Shown: positions 23,701 to 34,427 of the stretch, in pieces
Position numbering within the stretch: position 1 is the first letter of the stretch
Layout: every line of letters starts with the position of its first letter
Origin: Marasmius tenuissimus
Taxonomy: Eukaryota; Basidiomycota; Agaricomycetes; Agaricales; Marasmiaceae
Assembly (NCBI GenBank): GCA_029532415.1
Contig: JAQOTA010000070.1
Location: forward strand, 868,001 to 932,000
DNA length: 64,000 nt
Reading direction: 5' to 3'
Made by a program: the position numbers and the translations under genes
The notes under the pieces: generated by a model
The model's input: the letters and a program-made list of their open reading frames with translations, nothing else
The model's database searches: none
What the model was told of the DNA's origin: nothing

Positions 23701-25978
23701 CGATCTAGAGTGCATCTTTCCTTCTGCACATCCTCGGCATAACCGGGTTTTCTTCGGTTTTCGGTCGAATTCCGGGAAGTTCTTAGTATGCTTCCGAGCT
23801 TTATCCAGAGCCTTGTCTGAACAATGTCCGAAACGTCTGTGTAGAACCTTGTAGTCAACTTTATCCATCGTTGACTTGGCCATCAAGCTACGAGCAGAGG
23901 CTTTCTGCGAGCTAACCCAATAAATGGTTTGACCAGGCATGAGCGGGTAAGATACCAATGACTGGCGTCGACCCTTTTGATAAAAAGCCAATTTGCTAAA
24001 CGATCCGCGTACTTGCAGACCACCTTGCAAGAATTCTCCAAGCGAGAGAAGTCGAATTGACAGAAGCAGAACATAATAGACAGGATAGAGTCGCGTAATG
24101 CGTTCCTCCATACGACCGTCAGATCCTTCAACAGAATGAGAGATGAACACAGTCCCTTTCCCCTTAATTTGGATAGGGTTGTCCTTCTGTGCAGTGTTTA
24201 GCTGCGGTCCATTGTTCATGGGTTCGTACTCAGCAAAATCTTCGAGATCATAAGTAAAGTGCGATGAAGCACCCGAATCGACGATCCACTCTTGCGAGCT
24301 TCCAGTCGCCTTCTTTCCCTTACAATTGGCACATGAGGCAAAGTGATCACCAATATATTGCGCAAATTTCATACGGGACGATATCCAAACTACTACGTTT
24401 AGAAGCGGCGCACTGTAGGTTCGTATCAGTGTTAGAAGAAAGACTGAGATAAGGCACTTGCCTGTCATCGTCAGATTCCTCAGATCCGATGGAGACTGAA
24501 TCGTACTCAACATCGTCGGAAAAACCAGCGGCATCTGCGATCTCGCTGTCAACGTCCATGGCACTTCCACTCGCAATCTCCGTACGCAAGGAATCGTTTA
24601 CAGCGTTCAACGCGATACGATCCTCACGCTCAGAGTCGGAGTCCTCATGAAAAGAATCATAGAGGTCGTAAACCTTCTCGATGCTCTTAGCACGCTTTGC
24701 AGGTGGAGCAGTGGAGAAGGGACCATCAATACGATGCTTGAGGGAGGAAGAGGAAGCAGCCGCATATCCCTGTTCCATAGGTTCAAGGACGTGGGCATAC
24801 TTGGGAACACCAAGACGATCGGCAAGACTGCGAGCAGCCTGAGCATTCTCAAAAACAGTACCACCAGAGGTAGCACCGGAGAAACGCTGCATGTGGAGTG
24901 GGTCCTGGGATCGGTCCGCGGGATGTACGACAGATGGAGTATCAGGAACGATGGGGGGTGTGGAGATGGACAAATGAGAGAGGGAAGCGATGTGAGAATG
25001 ACCCTTGTGAGAGGAGTCACCCTTGTTGTCCTGAGAATCACCCTTCTTCTTCCTGCCACGTCGGTTGTTCTTCTTCTTCTGGTCGTTGTCGTTCTTGGAC
25101 TGGTTGTTATTATTAGACGTCGACGAAGGAGGATTAGACTGTTGGTAAAACTTCGGGTCCTTGTCCTTCTTCTTGACAGAAGAAATGCGCGACGCGAGAG
25201 GAGCGGGTTTGCGGGATTCGTAGTGGTTAATGACGGCATCACGAGCCACTTCGAAAGTAAGTTCAGCTGGCGAGTTACCATTGGTAGCGAATTCACGAGC
25301 GTTGGCCCATGACTGTGGAATGATAGAGAGGAGGAGCATGGCTCTGACGAGGGTAGGAAGATCGATCTGAGCTTCAGTGAGCTGGCCGAATAGGAGTTCG
25401 AGTTTAGCAATCTCGGGAACGGGGTTACCACCGGACAAGCGAAACTCCATAACCGACTTGAAGTCAGCCCAAACAGACACAGAGGTCTGTTGACCATAAC
25501 GAGCCTTGATCTTCTCCCAAGCGCCCCAAGCCGTATCATCATCCTCGATAATACTCTGCACGGCAATGGTGGTAGTGGCACGTAGTGCACCCATGGCTTT
25601 GAATTCATACTTCTTCCAACGTCGATTATCCTTCTCATACCTGAGAACCTCCTTCTCATACCTCTTCAAAGCGTTAGCATACTGCTCCAGGTCCCTAGCA
25701 TACTGCTGCATCTGAGCGTCGGTAGGAGAGACCGTCTCCGTGCGTGTAGTCGCTTCAGTTGTAGTTGTAGCAGCAACAGTGACAGTGCGAGTAGTTGGCT
25801 TGGGTTCTGCTGGTTCTTTAGGTTTGTCGGGTTCAGTAGGTTCAGGATCGTCGTTGGTGTAATGGTCGTAGAACTCGTTAATCATCGCATAGGTACCAAG
25901 ACCCTTGGACCACTTGCGCCAGTTGACACCGCTGAAGACTTCAACAGTGGGGATAAGGGTAGACATAACAGGAGCCAT
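20791..25978 (-). CDS. Copia Gag-Pol polyprotein, copy 1 (one GC-AG intron)
   Basis: ATG at 25978 (MAPVMSTLIPTVEVFSG) opens Gag. The ATG at 26071 adds a hydrophobic leader absent from the usual Gag start. Gag runs to EESDDD at 24462. A 49-nt GC-AG intron (24413-24461) then joins the Pol frame at SAPLLNVVVW, which runs to the stop at 20791. Pol has protease (WIVDSGASSHF), a zinc-binding pre-integrase part (HRRFGH...CRGC), an integrase core (HSDLKQF, MSDGGGEYK, PEQNGRAERFN), reverse transcriptase (DVKNAFLYG, YVDDALF) and RNase H (FTDSDWAAD, SSTEAEYMAL). This is the Copia (Pseudoviridae) order. The enzymes act in cytoplasmic particles to copy RNA to cDNA and integrate it. No disabling change is visible. 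Confidence 0.95.
24413..24461 (-). promoter_or_regulatory. GC-AG intron controlling Gag versus Gag-Pol (copy 1)
   Basis: The donor AG/GCAAGT, the branch-like TTCTAACAC and the acceptor CCTACAG delimit 49 nt. Spliced RNA reads through from Gag into Pol. Unspliced RNA stays in the Gag frame for about 40 codons and stops at 24347. The length is not a multiple of three, so splicing itself sets the frame. The same 49 nt is preserved at 47839-47887. Confidence 0.85.
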
Positions 25979-26287
25979 AGCGATCTGGAGTAATAAAACA
26001 ACGATCAGCATAGGTTCATCATCATAAGCAATGATAAAAGAAATCACTGCACGGTCAACGGCGATAGCCATCGATCGTTGTTGAGGACACAGTCCACCAT
26101 CGTCAAAACATCAATGAAGATGTCGACTTCACAGGTCCAGAACCGGTGTTAACGGTCTGCCCATCACGACAGCGATTAAGCAGTCACAATGGTTATCGAG
26201 TGCAACGACCACAATAGCGCATCATCATAGGCAGCACACAATAAAGGTGCACATCCTAGAGAGCTGCCATCGCAGGGCACATCGACA

Positions 26288-26307
26288 GGGCACCGGGGCC
26301 CATAACC
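26288..26307 (-). promoter_or_regulatory. Copia primer-binding site (initiator tRNA-Met half)
   Basis: Directly inside the 5' LTR the element reads GGTTATGGGCCCCGGT. Its complement contains GGGGCCCATAACC, which fits the anticodon stem and CAT anticodon loop of initiator tRNA-Met. It does not begin with the TGG that would pair with a tRNA CCA end. Confidence 0.8.
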
Positions 26308-26565
26308 TGTTGAGGCAGAGGTCCTGCCCACGCAGTGGCAGCATGGGACAGACTAGCTCACCTGGAGATAGGCTTAGAGGCAGCAACGAGAGTAGTAAAA
26401 GTACTGGTATTGCATATAGATACAGAGCTACTTATATACTATACAGAGGTGGCTGTATCTTCTATAACAGGAGTGACTAGGAATAGCATAGATCATAGTG
26501 AAACAATTGAAGCATATATGCGGCCCAATACAACGGTCCATATATCCGGTAGTCCGGATTCAACA
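26308..26565 (-). repeat. Copia copy 1, 5' LTR
   Basis: 258 bp. It differs from the 3' LTR only by TpG for CpG at two U3 positions (CAATTGTTT and TATTGGGCC in element orientation). Confidence 0.95.
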
Positions 26566-26570
26566 AATAG

Positions 26571-26972
26571 ATGCTCTTTACGAATCGTCAGTCCCAGCCA
26601 CACAGCTGCATTTGTTGGTCCAAAATGAGCTGGAAGAATTTGTGCGCTCCACTATTCATCACATGAGTATGCAATAGTTATATTGACCATTGTCATGTTT
26701 ATAAATTGATTCTTCCCTTTGTTAGAAACGGAACTTAGGGATGATCTGTCCTTGACATCGACTGCACCTACCCCTCACTTCACTATATAGGGGCAGCCCA
26801 AATGCCTTCCTGGGTTTTGCAGTAACTAATAGCTATTTTATACATCATAATCTTCAACTCCAAAATACTGCTATCTATTTTATTACTGTGGCCACCCAAC
26901 ACAAGTCTCCAATGTGTATTACTTCTGCCAAACAAGTATGCTATAAATGTTTGAGTCAGTGGGACTGATAAA
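26571..26972. other. no recognisable gene
   Basis: AT-rich. A CTCACTTCACTATATAGGGG piece near 26776 resembles units of the tandem array at 29725-30275. Confidence 0.3.
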
Positions 26973-27060
26973 GACCCAATAGTCTAATGGTCATTTTGTT
27001 CAACTTCACTTGTGTGTGAACCACAAGGTCAGAGGTTCAATTCCCGGTAATGCCACTATA
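26973..27060 (+). repeat. tRNA-derived SINE-like head with Pol III A and B boxes
   Basis: TAGTCTAATGG (about 26980) fits an A box and GGTTCAATTCC (about 27030) a B box, at roughly tRNA spacing. The acceptor and T stems do not pair, so it is not a tRNA gene. A SINE 5' region or a tRNA pseudogene is the best reading. Confidence 0.55.
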
Positions 27061-27092
27061 CTTTCACATGTGTCCCAAGAGAAGATTACTAA

Positions 27093-28093
27093 GCAATGGT
27101 GCAGCTCAGAGAGAGTCTTTGACTTTTTGCCCCACGCACGTGACTTCCAAAAGGGGAAGCACTATTAAACATTATTTTGTTGTATGTTTATTGCAACAAT
27201 AACACGGTCACGTCTTTGCAATTTTTCCAACAATAGGTCTGTTGACTCCCTTTCTGACCTGCCCCTCATCCTCCCTGGTCTTTGAAATGTTGTCGCTCGA
27301 GTTTACTCTCCCTCCACCATCTTCTGGCTCATCATTCGACACCTCCGATACTCAATGTCATCATCACCACCATTCTGGCGGCACAGGAACCAATTCAAAC
27401 CAACATCTGCCGACCACGCCGCGGGTTACACGGTATACTTTACAACATGGTTAGACCTGCTCGGGGAACTTTGAGAGGCAGAGCATTGGGTTCACAATGA
27501 AGGAGAATGAGGAAGACTACTGGGGAGGGAGACAGTGGCGAGAGGTCCTGAGGCAAGAAGACTGTAGACATTGAGGGGTGCACACGCGCGCACCGCCGAC
27601 ATCAACACCTATCGCTCAAAATGCCGGGTTTTCGCCGCTTCGGCATTCACAAACAGTCAGTATGATCCCCTCTCAGGCGGCTATATCCTCTAATTTGACG
27701 TTTTGGACACAGAAACTGGGCCCTCATCAACATGCAAATAGATGTTATTCTACCTATATACTCAATATTTGTACCAGCCTGTATTAGAAGTGAGAATACA
27801 TGATAATTCAGCACATTTCCATTCTGAGGCGCGTCTGAGATGCGCAAGAGATGCGTCAAGACGCGTGTAATTAGTGGTGGGGCAACCAGGCATCGGAACA
27901 GGTTGGAACTTAGCAAGATCTCAACCAAATACCGGTGCCATTACCCAATAAGAATATTGTTTATTATAACACAGAACTGTGACATTCGTGACACTCAACC
28001 TCTAGCGGCAATTGCCGGTTAGCCTTTTTTGGACGAGATTGTCACGTGCCGTGGGGCGAAAAGTGCCCAACTCTCAGAGAGTTGCACCACTGC
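27093..28093. mobile_element. hAT-like non-autonomous DNA element (tentative)
   Basis: An inverted repeat of about 50 bp bounds a 1-kb segment. The left end reads GCAATGGTGCAGCTC and the right end, reverse-complemented, GCAGTGGTGCAACTC. Both continue to a GCCCCACG(G)CACGTGAC block. Flanks TTACTAA (27086-27092) and TGACTAA (28094-28100) could be a decayed target duplication. CARTGG ends resemble hAT termini. No transposase is encoded. The internal frames look spurious. Confidence 0.55.
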
Positions 28094-28100
28094 TGACTAA

Positions 28101-29724
28101 TCAGTATAGAGGAAATTGAAGGTCAAATGTGTAAATACTGGTACTGGCTCCTGATTGGCTGACCATAAGGATCTTCTCAGTTCCAAACAACAAACTGGGA
28201 AGATTCCAATTTCACACGCTCCTGTACCAATCAGATTACAGCCCACCAGGTCATGGTGTTGAGTGCTTAATGCATATTTAAATTGCTTGATTTTGACTCC
28301 ATCTGCATTGTTTTTATTATTATACTGCCTGCAACCATCCACAATTGTTGTTTGATTACCAACCTGCTATTCAAGTCTCACACAATTATAGTATGAGTCC
28401 TTCATGTATACTTCTTGTTCTCTGTATAGCAATTCAGATTTCTAACTGCATACAAATATGAATACCCACTGAGAATCCACATGGGCACTTACAAGTACAT
28501 AGGGGATTCCAACACCTTTCATAGCTTCCCATCCATCAGGCATAGTTTTCTAAGCTAAGGTATGTATCAGGATGTCTGAATAAGGTGTATAAAAGTACCG
28601 ATGACAATTATCTAATACTTCTGAGCAGTATTGACTTATCTACAGTGACATTTGTGGGGGGGGATGCAAATGTTAGGTTGAGGCATGTTTTACCTTTATC
28701 CCAGTTCAGCACCTGTTTAATCTTGCGTTCTGCCACTTGGCTGTTGCCTTCTTACCATTCTCAAAGTGCTTGATAAGATGTGTACTTTCATTGTGGGAAA
28801 AGCTTTCGACTTTTTATGCACTTTTCCCATGGTCTGTACCATCAGCGAGTCTGAAACACATTGAGCGCCCTGCAAATCTGGAACTACCGACATGTACCTG
28901 CAACTCATGTATTAGCAAACATCATGATATGGATTAGATCTTTGAATGGTTAAAATACTATGGCTCTCTATCTACTTGACTGATGCATTGTTTGCATATT
29001 ATCAGTTGGCAGTGATCTCAGTGGTCAAGTTACATGTATTCACTTTCAATCAACACCACCTGATGTTTGGTCTCTATATGTGTATAAATTTATCCAAGGT
29101 GTGCGTATCATACATTGTACTGGAGTATTGCAAACATTAATTGGAATGGAGAGATTGAACAAACTAGAATGGAACACATAATGGATACATAACAATCACA
29201 TAACAATCACTTTCTCTTGGTTAAAAAATTCTCTTTTTTTGACATCCAAAGTTCCCCTTATTGGGAGTCCTCAATTCTGGGTCAATCTGGATGTGACATC
29301 ACTCTCAATTCATCCAAACACATTGTGGGTCCAACTTTTCTTCCGCAACATGTTTGACATGATCACCCTGGCATTGTGCAGTTGATACATTACTTCAATC
29401 AACTTCAACACTATCCACATGTAGCAAACAATCAGGTGGAACATGAAACAGTGCGTATGAAATAACAGAAAGTGTGCATGTCAGGAAAAAGGATGGAGAC
29501 AACATAAAGAAAACAGACTATGTAATGTAGAATTGAGCAGGGATCAGTACAGGAGTTTGGAAATATGAAGCAGTATCAAGCAACAATGCAAAGAAAATAG
29601 GTGATGAGACAGATTGAGAACAACAAAGCAATATGTTGAGTATGTTTTGTACACTTACACTGCTAACTTGACTTTATTTGCCCACTCATAGTGCCCTAGA
29701 GCTACATGCTGGGATTGCCTCTCA
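28101..29724. other. no recognisable gene
   Basis: Mostly AT-rich sequence with short frames. No domain or intron structure is seen. Confidence 0.3.
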
Positions 29725-30275
29725 CTTGACACACTCATTTTGTGTCGGACAACCAAAACACCTAGGTGAGTGACCGGTCACTGATGTACCACCATTCCTG
29801 AGGTCATGATGCCACTCACTTAACTATGTAAGCAGGGACGCTAACACCCTATAGGTGTAGCTTGGAAATCACCACTCAACACAACTCACTTAATTGCATT
29901 GAGCAGCCAAAAGCCCTATGTGAGGGACCAGGTACTGATGGACTGCCTTTTCCAAGGTCTCAACGCCACTCACTTAACTGTGCAAAGGCAACCCCTACGC
30001 TCTGTCACCCAACGTACTCAAAAAGGCAATTTTTGGCTCACTTCACAATGTAGACCAGCCAAAGGTCCTAGGTAGGTGACCAAATACTGATGGACTGCCA
30101 TTTCCGGGGTCTCAACGCCACTCACTTAAATGTGCAGGGGCAGCCAAAATGCCCTGTGAGTGTGGCTCGGCAATTGTTGTATCACAGCCACACTCAGTTA
30201 ACTATGTCAACCCGCCAAAAGTCCTAAGTAAATGAACAGATGCAGCGGCCCACTACTTCTGAGGTCTGACAGCTA
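29725..30275. repeat. degenerate tandem array (CTCACTTAACTRTG units)
   Basis: About four imperfect units share three blocks in order. The first is ACTCACTTAACTRTG with variants, the second GGCAGCCAAAAGYCCTA with variants, and the third TACTGATGGACTGCC...GGTCTCAACGCC. Full units appear near 29725, 29890, 30045 and 30190. An isolated remnant is at 30400-30430. Confidence 0.7.
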
Positions 30276-30838
30276 CTAACCATTCTGGGAACAATTACAC
30301 GGGGTGATGCACAAAGAAAGTTTGTGTGTCAATCGTGCACTAATCAGGTTTCATTACTACTGTTTGAGGTAATTCTGGTCAAAAAAGAGGGGCTGGCACG
30401 TGATGTACTGCCACTCACTTAACGGTGTCAAAACATGCAGGAATAAACAACAGATTTTTCCGTCACAAGCTCCAAATTCGTAATAGTTGACATGGTTGCC
30501 AAGTCTATTGCCTGTGTCAGTTTCCTTGACTTCAAAACTGCTCATACTCCTGGTGCTGTCAACACTTGGATCAACATTGTAGTAAGTTGTGCTGAGTGCC
30601 CAGCACCTCCAAAGCTTAATTATACCAAGCTATCGTTCTTCAAGTACTCCCCTCTAATGGGTTGTTGGCTTTCCGAATTATCATCCTATCTTATGCGATC
30701 TGTTCTACACTGATCATCTAGACCACGGAACCTTCATTGATTCTTATCATCCTGAAGACTCTGACATAGATAATTACTTCGGTTGGGACGAGCTAGCTCT
30801 AGCCAATATGGATGACTAGCATAACCTGTAGTATACTT
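30276..30838. other. no recognisable gene
   Basis: Short frames only. One array-like remnant near 30405. Confidence 0.3.
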
Positions 30839-31265
30839 AGTATACTTGAATCAATCATGCCTCTGAAGTGAGGCCTTAACCTTATACCAAGCTTCTGAGG
30901 CTTGACTCAGTTTCACTTTCCAACCATCCATGCTTCCGTGGTGACTTCCCCTGTCTAGCTCTACTAGTATAGGTCTTTGTCAAGTCCAATTATATTAATC
31001 TAATCCTTAGTACAATGCCTCCAAGCCACTGGAGATATTCCCTTGATATGGCTACAGGTCCTAGTCATGCTTTCAAAGTGTTGTTTCCTCTGTTCTACGA
31101 CTCCTACAGTTTTCAGAGATAAGGAGTGACACCTCCAAGGCACTATTCCCTCCTTATACTAGGATCTGAACCTTTTACTAGCTGCTCGGGACTCGTGCTA
31201 GTACTTGTATTTCCTGTTCAATTCTTATTAATTCTATGCTAAAACAGCACAAAAACACGGCTCTG
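30839..31265. repeat. second cluster of GCYTCNRAAG decamers
   Basis: GCCTCTGAAG (30859), GCTTCTGAGG (about 30891), GCCTCCAAGC (about 31018), CACCTCCAAGG (about 31130) and GGCTCTGAAGC (about 31259) repeat the motif seen at 10.6-11.9 kb. Confidence 0.35.
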
Positions 31266-31299
31266 AAGCTGCTTTTTATAGCAGGCACTGCACTGGATT

Positions 31300-32362
31300 T
31301 GTCATGAATTTCCCTTCTATCTTATCTATATCTTATCCCTCACATGGCTCATATCTTATCATACAGACACATGGTAGATACATGAAGGGACCTACATGCT
31401 GTAGACACATGTTGGTCCTGTTTCAGATACTGTTTCACAATGTCATACCTTGATGTCATACCTCACCGTAGACACACACCATAGTCCTCTCAGTAGTATA
31501 TAAGTAGATACTTTGCATGTATTCCCCAGTCATGAGCTGGTTTATTCTTCACCAGTATAGAGTTCTCTATTCTTTGCCTCATTCCTTCTTGTCTGAAAGC
31601 TGTCAGATCTGGTGATTGCTGACACATATTGTACTGAGCCACCACTCCCCTCTTACGACACCACAACCACCTCTCAAACATCCCAAGCCCGTCAGGCCAG
31701 TGTAGCCTTACAGAGCATTGCAGCTGTGTCGGACCCTGAACATCAACAACAACTTCTCGACCAGCAAACTCAGCACACACTCCAGCTGTTCCAATTCCAA
31801 CACCTACAATCTCAAGTCACATCTCTTACCCAACAAGTCAGTGACCTCACCTCTCACCTTCATCAGGAGCAGATGCAAACCATGGTGAGCAAGAATCAGC
31901 TCCAGACAATGTGGTTGATGCTTTGTTTTCAGGGTCAGGGGCCTGGGTCACCTTTTGGTTCCCCTTGTTTCCACCATACATCATGTTGTGCTCGTTCACA
32001 GTACGACTACCAACAGCACTCCCACTACAACAGGTCATCATCTCCTGACTACCGGCAGTCCTCTCGATGACAGGACTGTTCTTGTTCCCCTGTTCTTTTT
32101 CTGTGCACACCTTCCCCCCCTCCACCAGTACATTCTCCCTCTCTGCATGTACATTCTCCCCCTCCACCTGTGCGTTCTCCCACCCTGCCCACCTCTACTT
32201 CAATTGATTCTGGCTTGCGCGTCACCCTTGAAGTTGTGGCTGATGCAGCTGAGCACCTTGAAGATGGCCATGAGTATTCTATTCACCCCCACCCTGACGG
32301 ACACTTCAATATTAATTAGAATTCAATTTGCTAGTTCTGTACATCGAATAAGGCTCAATTGA
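31300..32362 (+). mobile_element. relic LTR retroelement: LTR plus gag fragment
   Basis: TGTCATGAATTTCCC at 31300 and AAAGCTGTCA at 31605 could bound an LTR. A TATATAAG box lies near 31497. Just downstream, a frame (31612-32070, no ATG at its head) encodes a Gln/Thr-rich, coiled-coil-like protein (QQLLDQQTQHTLQLF, LTQQVSDLTSHLHQ), as in gypsy Gag N-termini. It degenerates after about 31900 into Pro/Leu-rich frames. No pol or second LTR is present. Confidence 0.45.
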
Positions 32363-32384
32363 TTATACTTTTGTAAAGCTCTAT

Positions 32385-32852
32385 TCAAGTTACTACAAGG
32401 TGGTACCGCGAGAAACGATCACAGCAGCGAAGTTCCCAAAATAGCACATTCCCTATATCAGCCCAAATTTCTGCATCCTCTACTGGTTTCCAAAGGGGCA
32501 TGTAAACATTCCTGATTTGACTGACGTTGACCTGGTTTGCTCTCACATTGAAGAGCCTACAGCAAATCTCAAGCAACTGTAGGCGGTCACTCTGAGATGC
32601 TATAGGTAAAGGAACCCGCAGTCTCTGAATGATCCCTGCATGGCCCTCATACCCCACTCTGCAGTTTGGCGGTAGGAGAGGAGTTGGCGGTCGAATGCAA
32701 GTACTTCTTCTCGCTCTTGTAGGTTGCTCGGGATGTGAGAACCATCCTTCAGTGGAGCCTTGATCTTCCCAAAAATGGATGTGGTACCTTGGGGAAAGGC
32801 AGTGTTGGCAACCAAGTAGTACCCATCAGGTACACGAGTACGCAAATGTTCA
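32385..32852 (-). pseudogene. PIF/Harbinger transposase, C-terminal piece
   Basis: It encodes EHLRTRVPDGYYLVANTAF through LSYRQTAEWGMRAMQGSF. After a single-base shift it continues RLRVPLPIA...LLEICCRLFNVRANQ and QIRNVYMPLW to the stop at 32385. It continues directly from the sequence on the far side of the IS630-like element. Confidence 0.9.
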
Positions 32853-32999
32853 CAGCTAACAATGAAACCCTAGCATATTTTGCACGACCCCCACCTTCAT
32901 TGATCCGTTTACAACCAAACACCCACACGTGGTAAGAACCTAAATTGGGGTCGCCTGTGACTCCTGATCATCTCGGTGCATACCTCCATATCGTCAACG

Positions 33000-34198
33000 A
33001 TGGTCTACAAATATTATTCTCCCGCTACAAAACAGCTTATATTTAATGCCTCCCTTCACAAGAAGCAGGTGAACGCTGCACAGATACTTGGTGTCAGTCA
33101 GTCGATGGTTAGCAGGCTCAAGGCTGAGATTATGGGAGGAGGTACTCCAGCTGGGTGACGCGGTGGGCGACCATGTCTTTTGAATGGTATCGATATGATG
33201 GTGAGCTTTGTGGTGAAACAGTTGATTCAATTGGACTTGTACTGATGTACCCTCTCTAGTTTCTCAAGAGTTGGATTGAACATACACCTGATCTCTACGT
33301 CTCTGAATTCGTTGAACTGCTTCGGGAAAACCGCCATGTCACAACCACTGCATCTTGTGTTACTCAATCACTGAAGAGGCGGGGCTATACTCACAAACAG
33401 GTCAAGAGCTGACTGACTTGCTTGACCTGAGGTATTGACTGCTTTTTTACATAGGTGACACGGCCTGCCCGTGAATGCAATCAAGAACAGAGAGCCAACT
33501 ATCTGGCACTTATCAGGCAAAATCCCAGCCAGAACAACTGGTCTTTGTCAATGAATCTTCTACAAATAGGAATACAACGAAGCGTAGGTGGGCTTGGTCG
33601 GCAGTAGGAACACGTGCAAGACGAAGAGATTATTTTGTTCAAGGTCAAAGGTCAGTCATGTGGAAGCCCTGGTCTAGTGCAATAGACTGCTGAACTCCAG
33701 GATTTCCGGTAGATATTCTATACTTCCGGCCCTCTCTCTCGACGGTATTCTCCACTTGGACATTCAAGAGGAATCATACACCTCCGAAACCTTCAACATC
33801 TTCATCGAAGGCCTTCTGGACAACATGAACCCCTTCCCTCATAAAAACTCAATTATAATTCTTGACAATGCAAGTATACACAAGTCAGAAGATTTACGGG
33901 CAATTATTGAGGGTTGGTAAGCCATGTGATCTGCAACTACAATACAGATGGTCTTATCCCAGATCTAGGGGCATGCAACTGTTCCACCTCCCCCCTTACT
34001 CACCTGACCTCAATCCTATTGAGGAGGGGTTCTCCGCAGTCAAAGCATGGGTTTGAGCTAATCGGGACTACACGCGGATGGAGCTTGAGGATCACCCTGG
34101 TGCAGACCCATACACAATGTTGTGGACCGCGGTTTTCGAGACAATTACTGTGACAAAGGCAGCAGGATGGTATCGGGACTCGGGTTGCTTCTAGTTGA
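33000..34198 (+). pseudogene. IS630/Tc1-mariner (DDE_3) transposase, broken
   Basis: From ATG 33000 the product begins with a helix-turn-helix (KKQVNAAQILGVSQSMVSRL) and an RGGRP hinge. After several small introns (from about 33191, 33402, 33650 and 33917), the catalytic domain follows: LVFVNESSTNRNTTKRRWAW, SILPALSLDGILHLDIQEES, IIILDNASIHKSEDLRAI and MQLFHLPPYSPDLNPIEEGF. LDNASIH and PYSPDLNPIE are hallmarks of DDE_3. The expected first catalytic Asp is Asn (FVNES). TGA codons stand where Arg is expected before RGGRP (about 33156) and after KAWV (about 34054). A frameshift lies near 33525. The frame after KAWV continues to a TAG at about 34198. The enzyme is inactive as written. Confidence 0.9.
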
Positions 34199-34427
34199 AT
34201 CTCTTGATATTGAAATTCACGAAGCTTGTACTAGTACATCCAAGAAATTTCAAGAAATTACTGTCTACGTACTGTGCGTATACACAATAAGTCTAATAAG
34301 GATATGGATACATAAGAAATAATGCTACAACTGGTCAAATGGTACGATGCAGTAGTGTTAATGATGATACAGTGCTCAAGAAATGCCTAAGAAGATCAAG
34401 AAAGTATGTTGAACGAGAGTGCAAAGT

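Larger units (their letters stand above)
20492..26565 (-). mobile_element. Copia LTR retrotransposon, copy 1 (complete)
   Basis: A 6.07-kb element on the minus strand is bounded by 258-bp LTRs (TGTTGAATCC...CCTCAACA) and the 5-bp duplication AATAG at 20487-20491 and 26566-26570. It contains a primer-binding site, gag-pol and a purine tract (GCGAGGGGGA, about 20751-20760) before the 3' LTR. The LTRs differ at only two positions, and gag-pol is open, so the insertion is young. A second copy lies at 43917-49991 and a solo LTR at 35283-35540. Confidence 0.97.

Noticed and set aside
24647..25312. A 221-codon plus-strand frame rich in Val/Leu/Arg, repeated at 48073-48618
   Set aside because: It is the antisense of Copia Gag. 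The same frame in both copies follows from sequence identity, not from a separate gene.
25979..26071. Hydrophobic N-terminal extension of Copia Gag from ATG 26071
   Set aside because: Gag homology starts at MAPVMSTLIPT. The segment before it ends in TTTATTACTCCAG and is better read as leader, possibly with an intron.
26973..27060. A functional tRNA gene
   Set aside because: A and B boxes are present but the acceptor and T stems do not pair.
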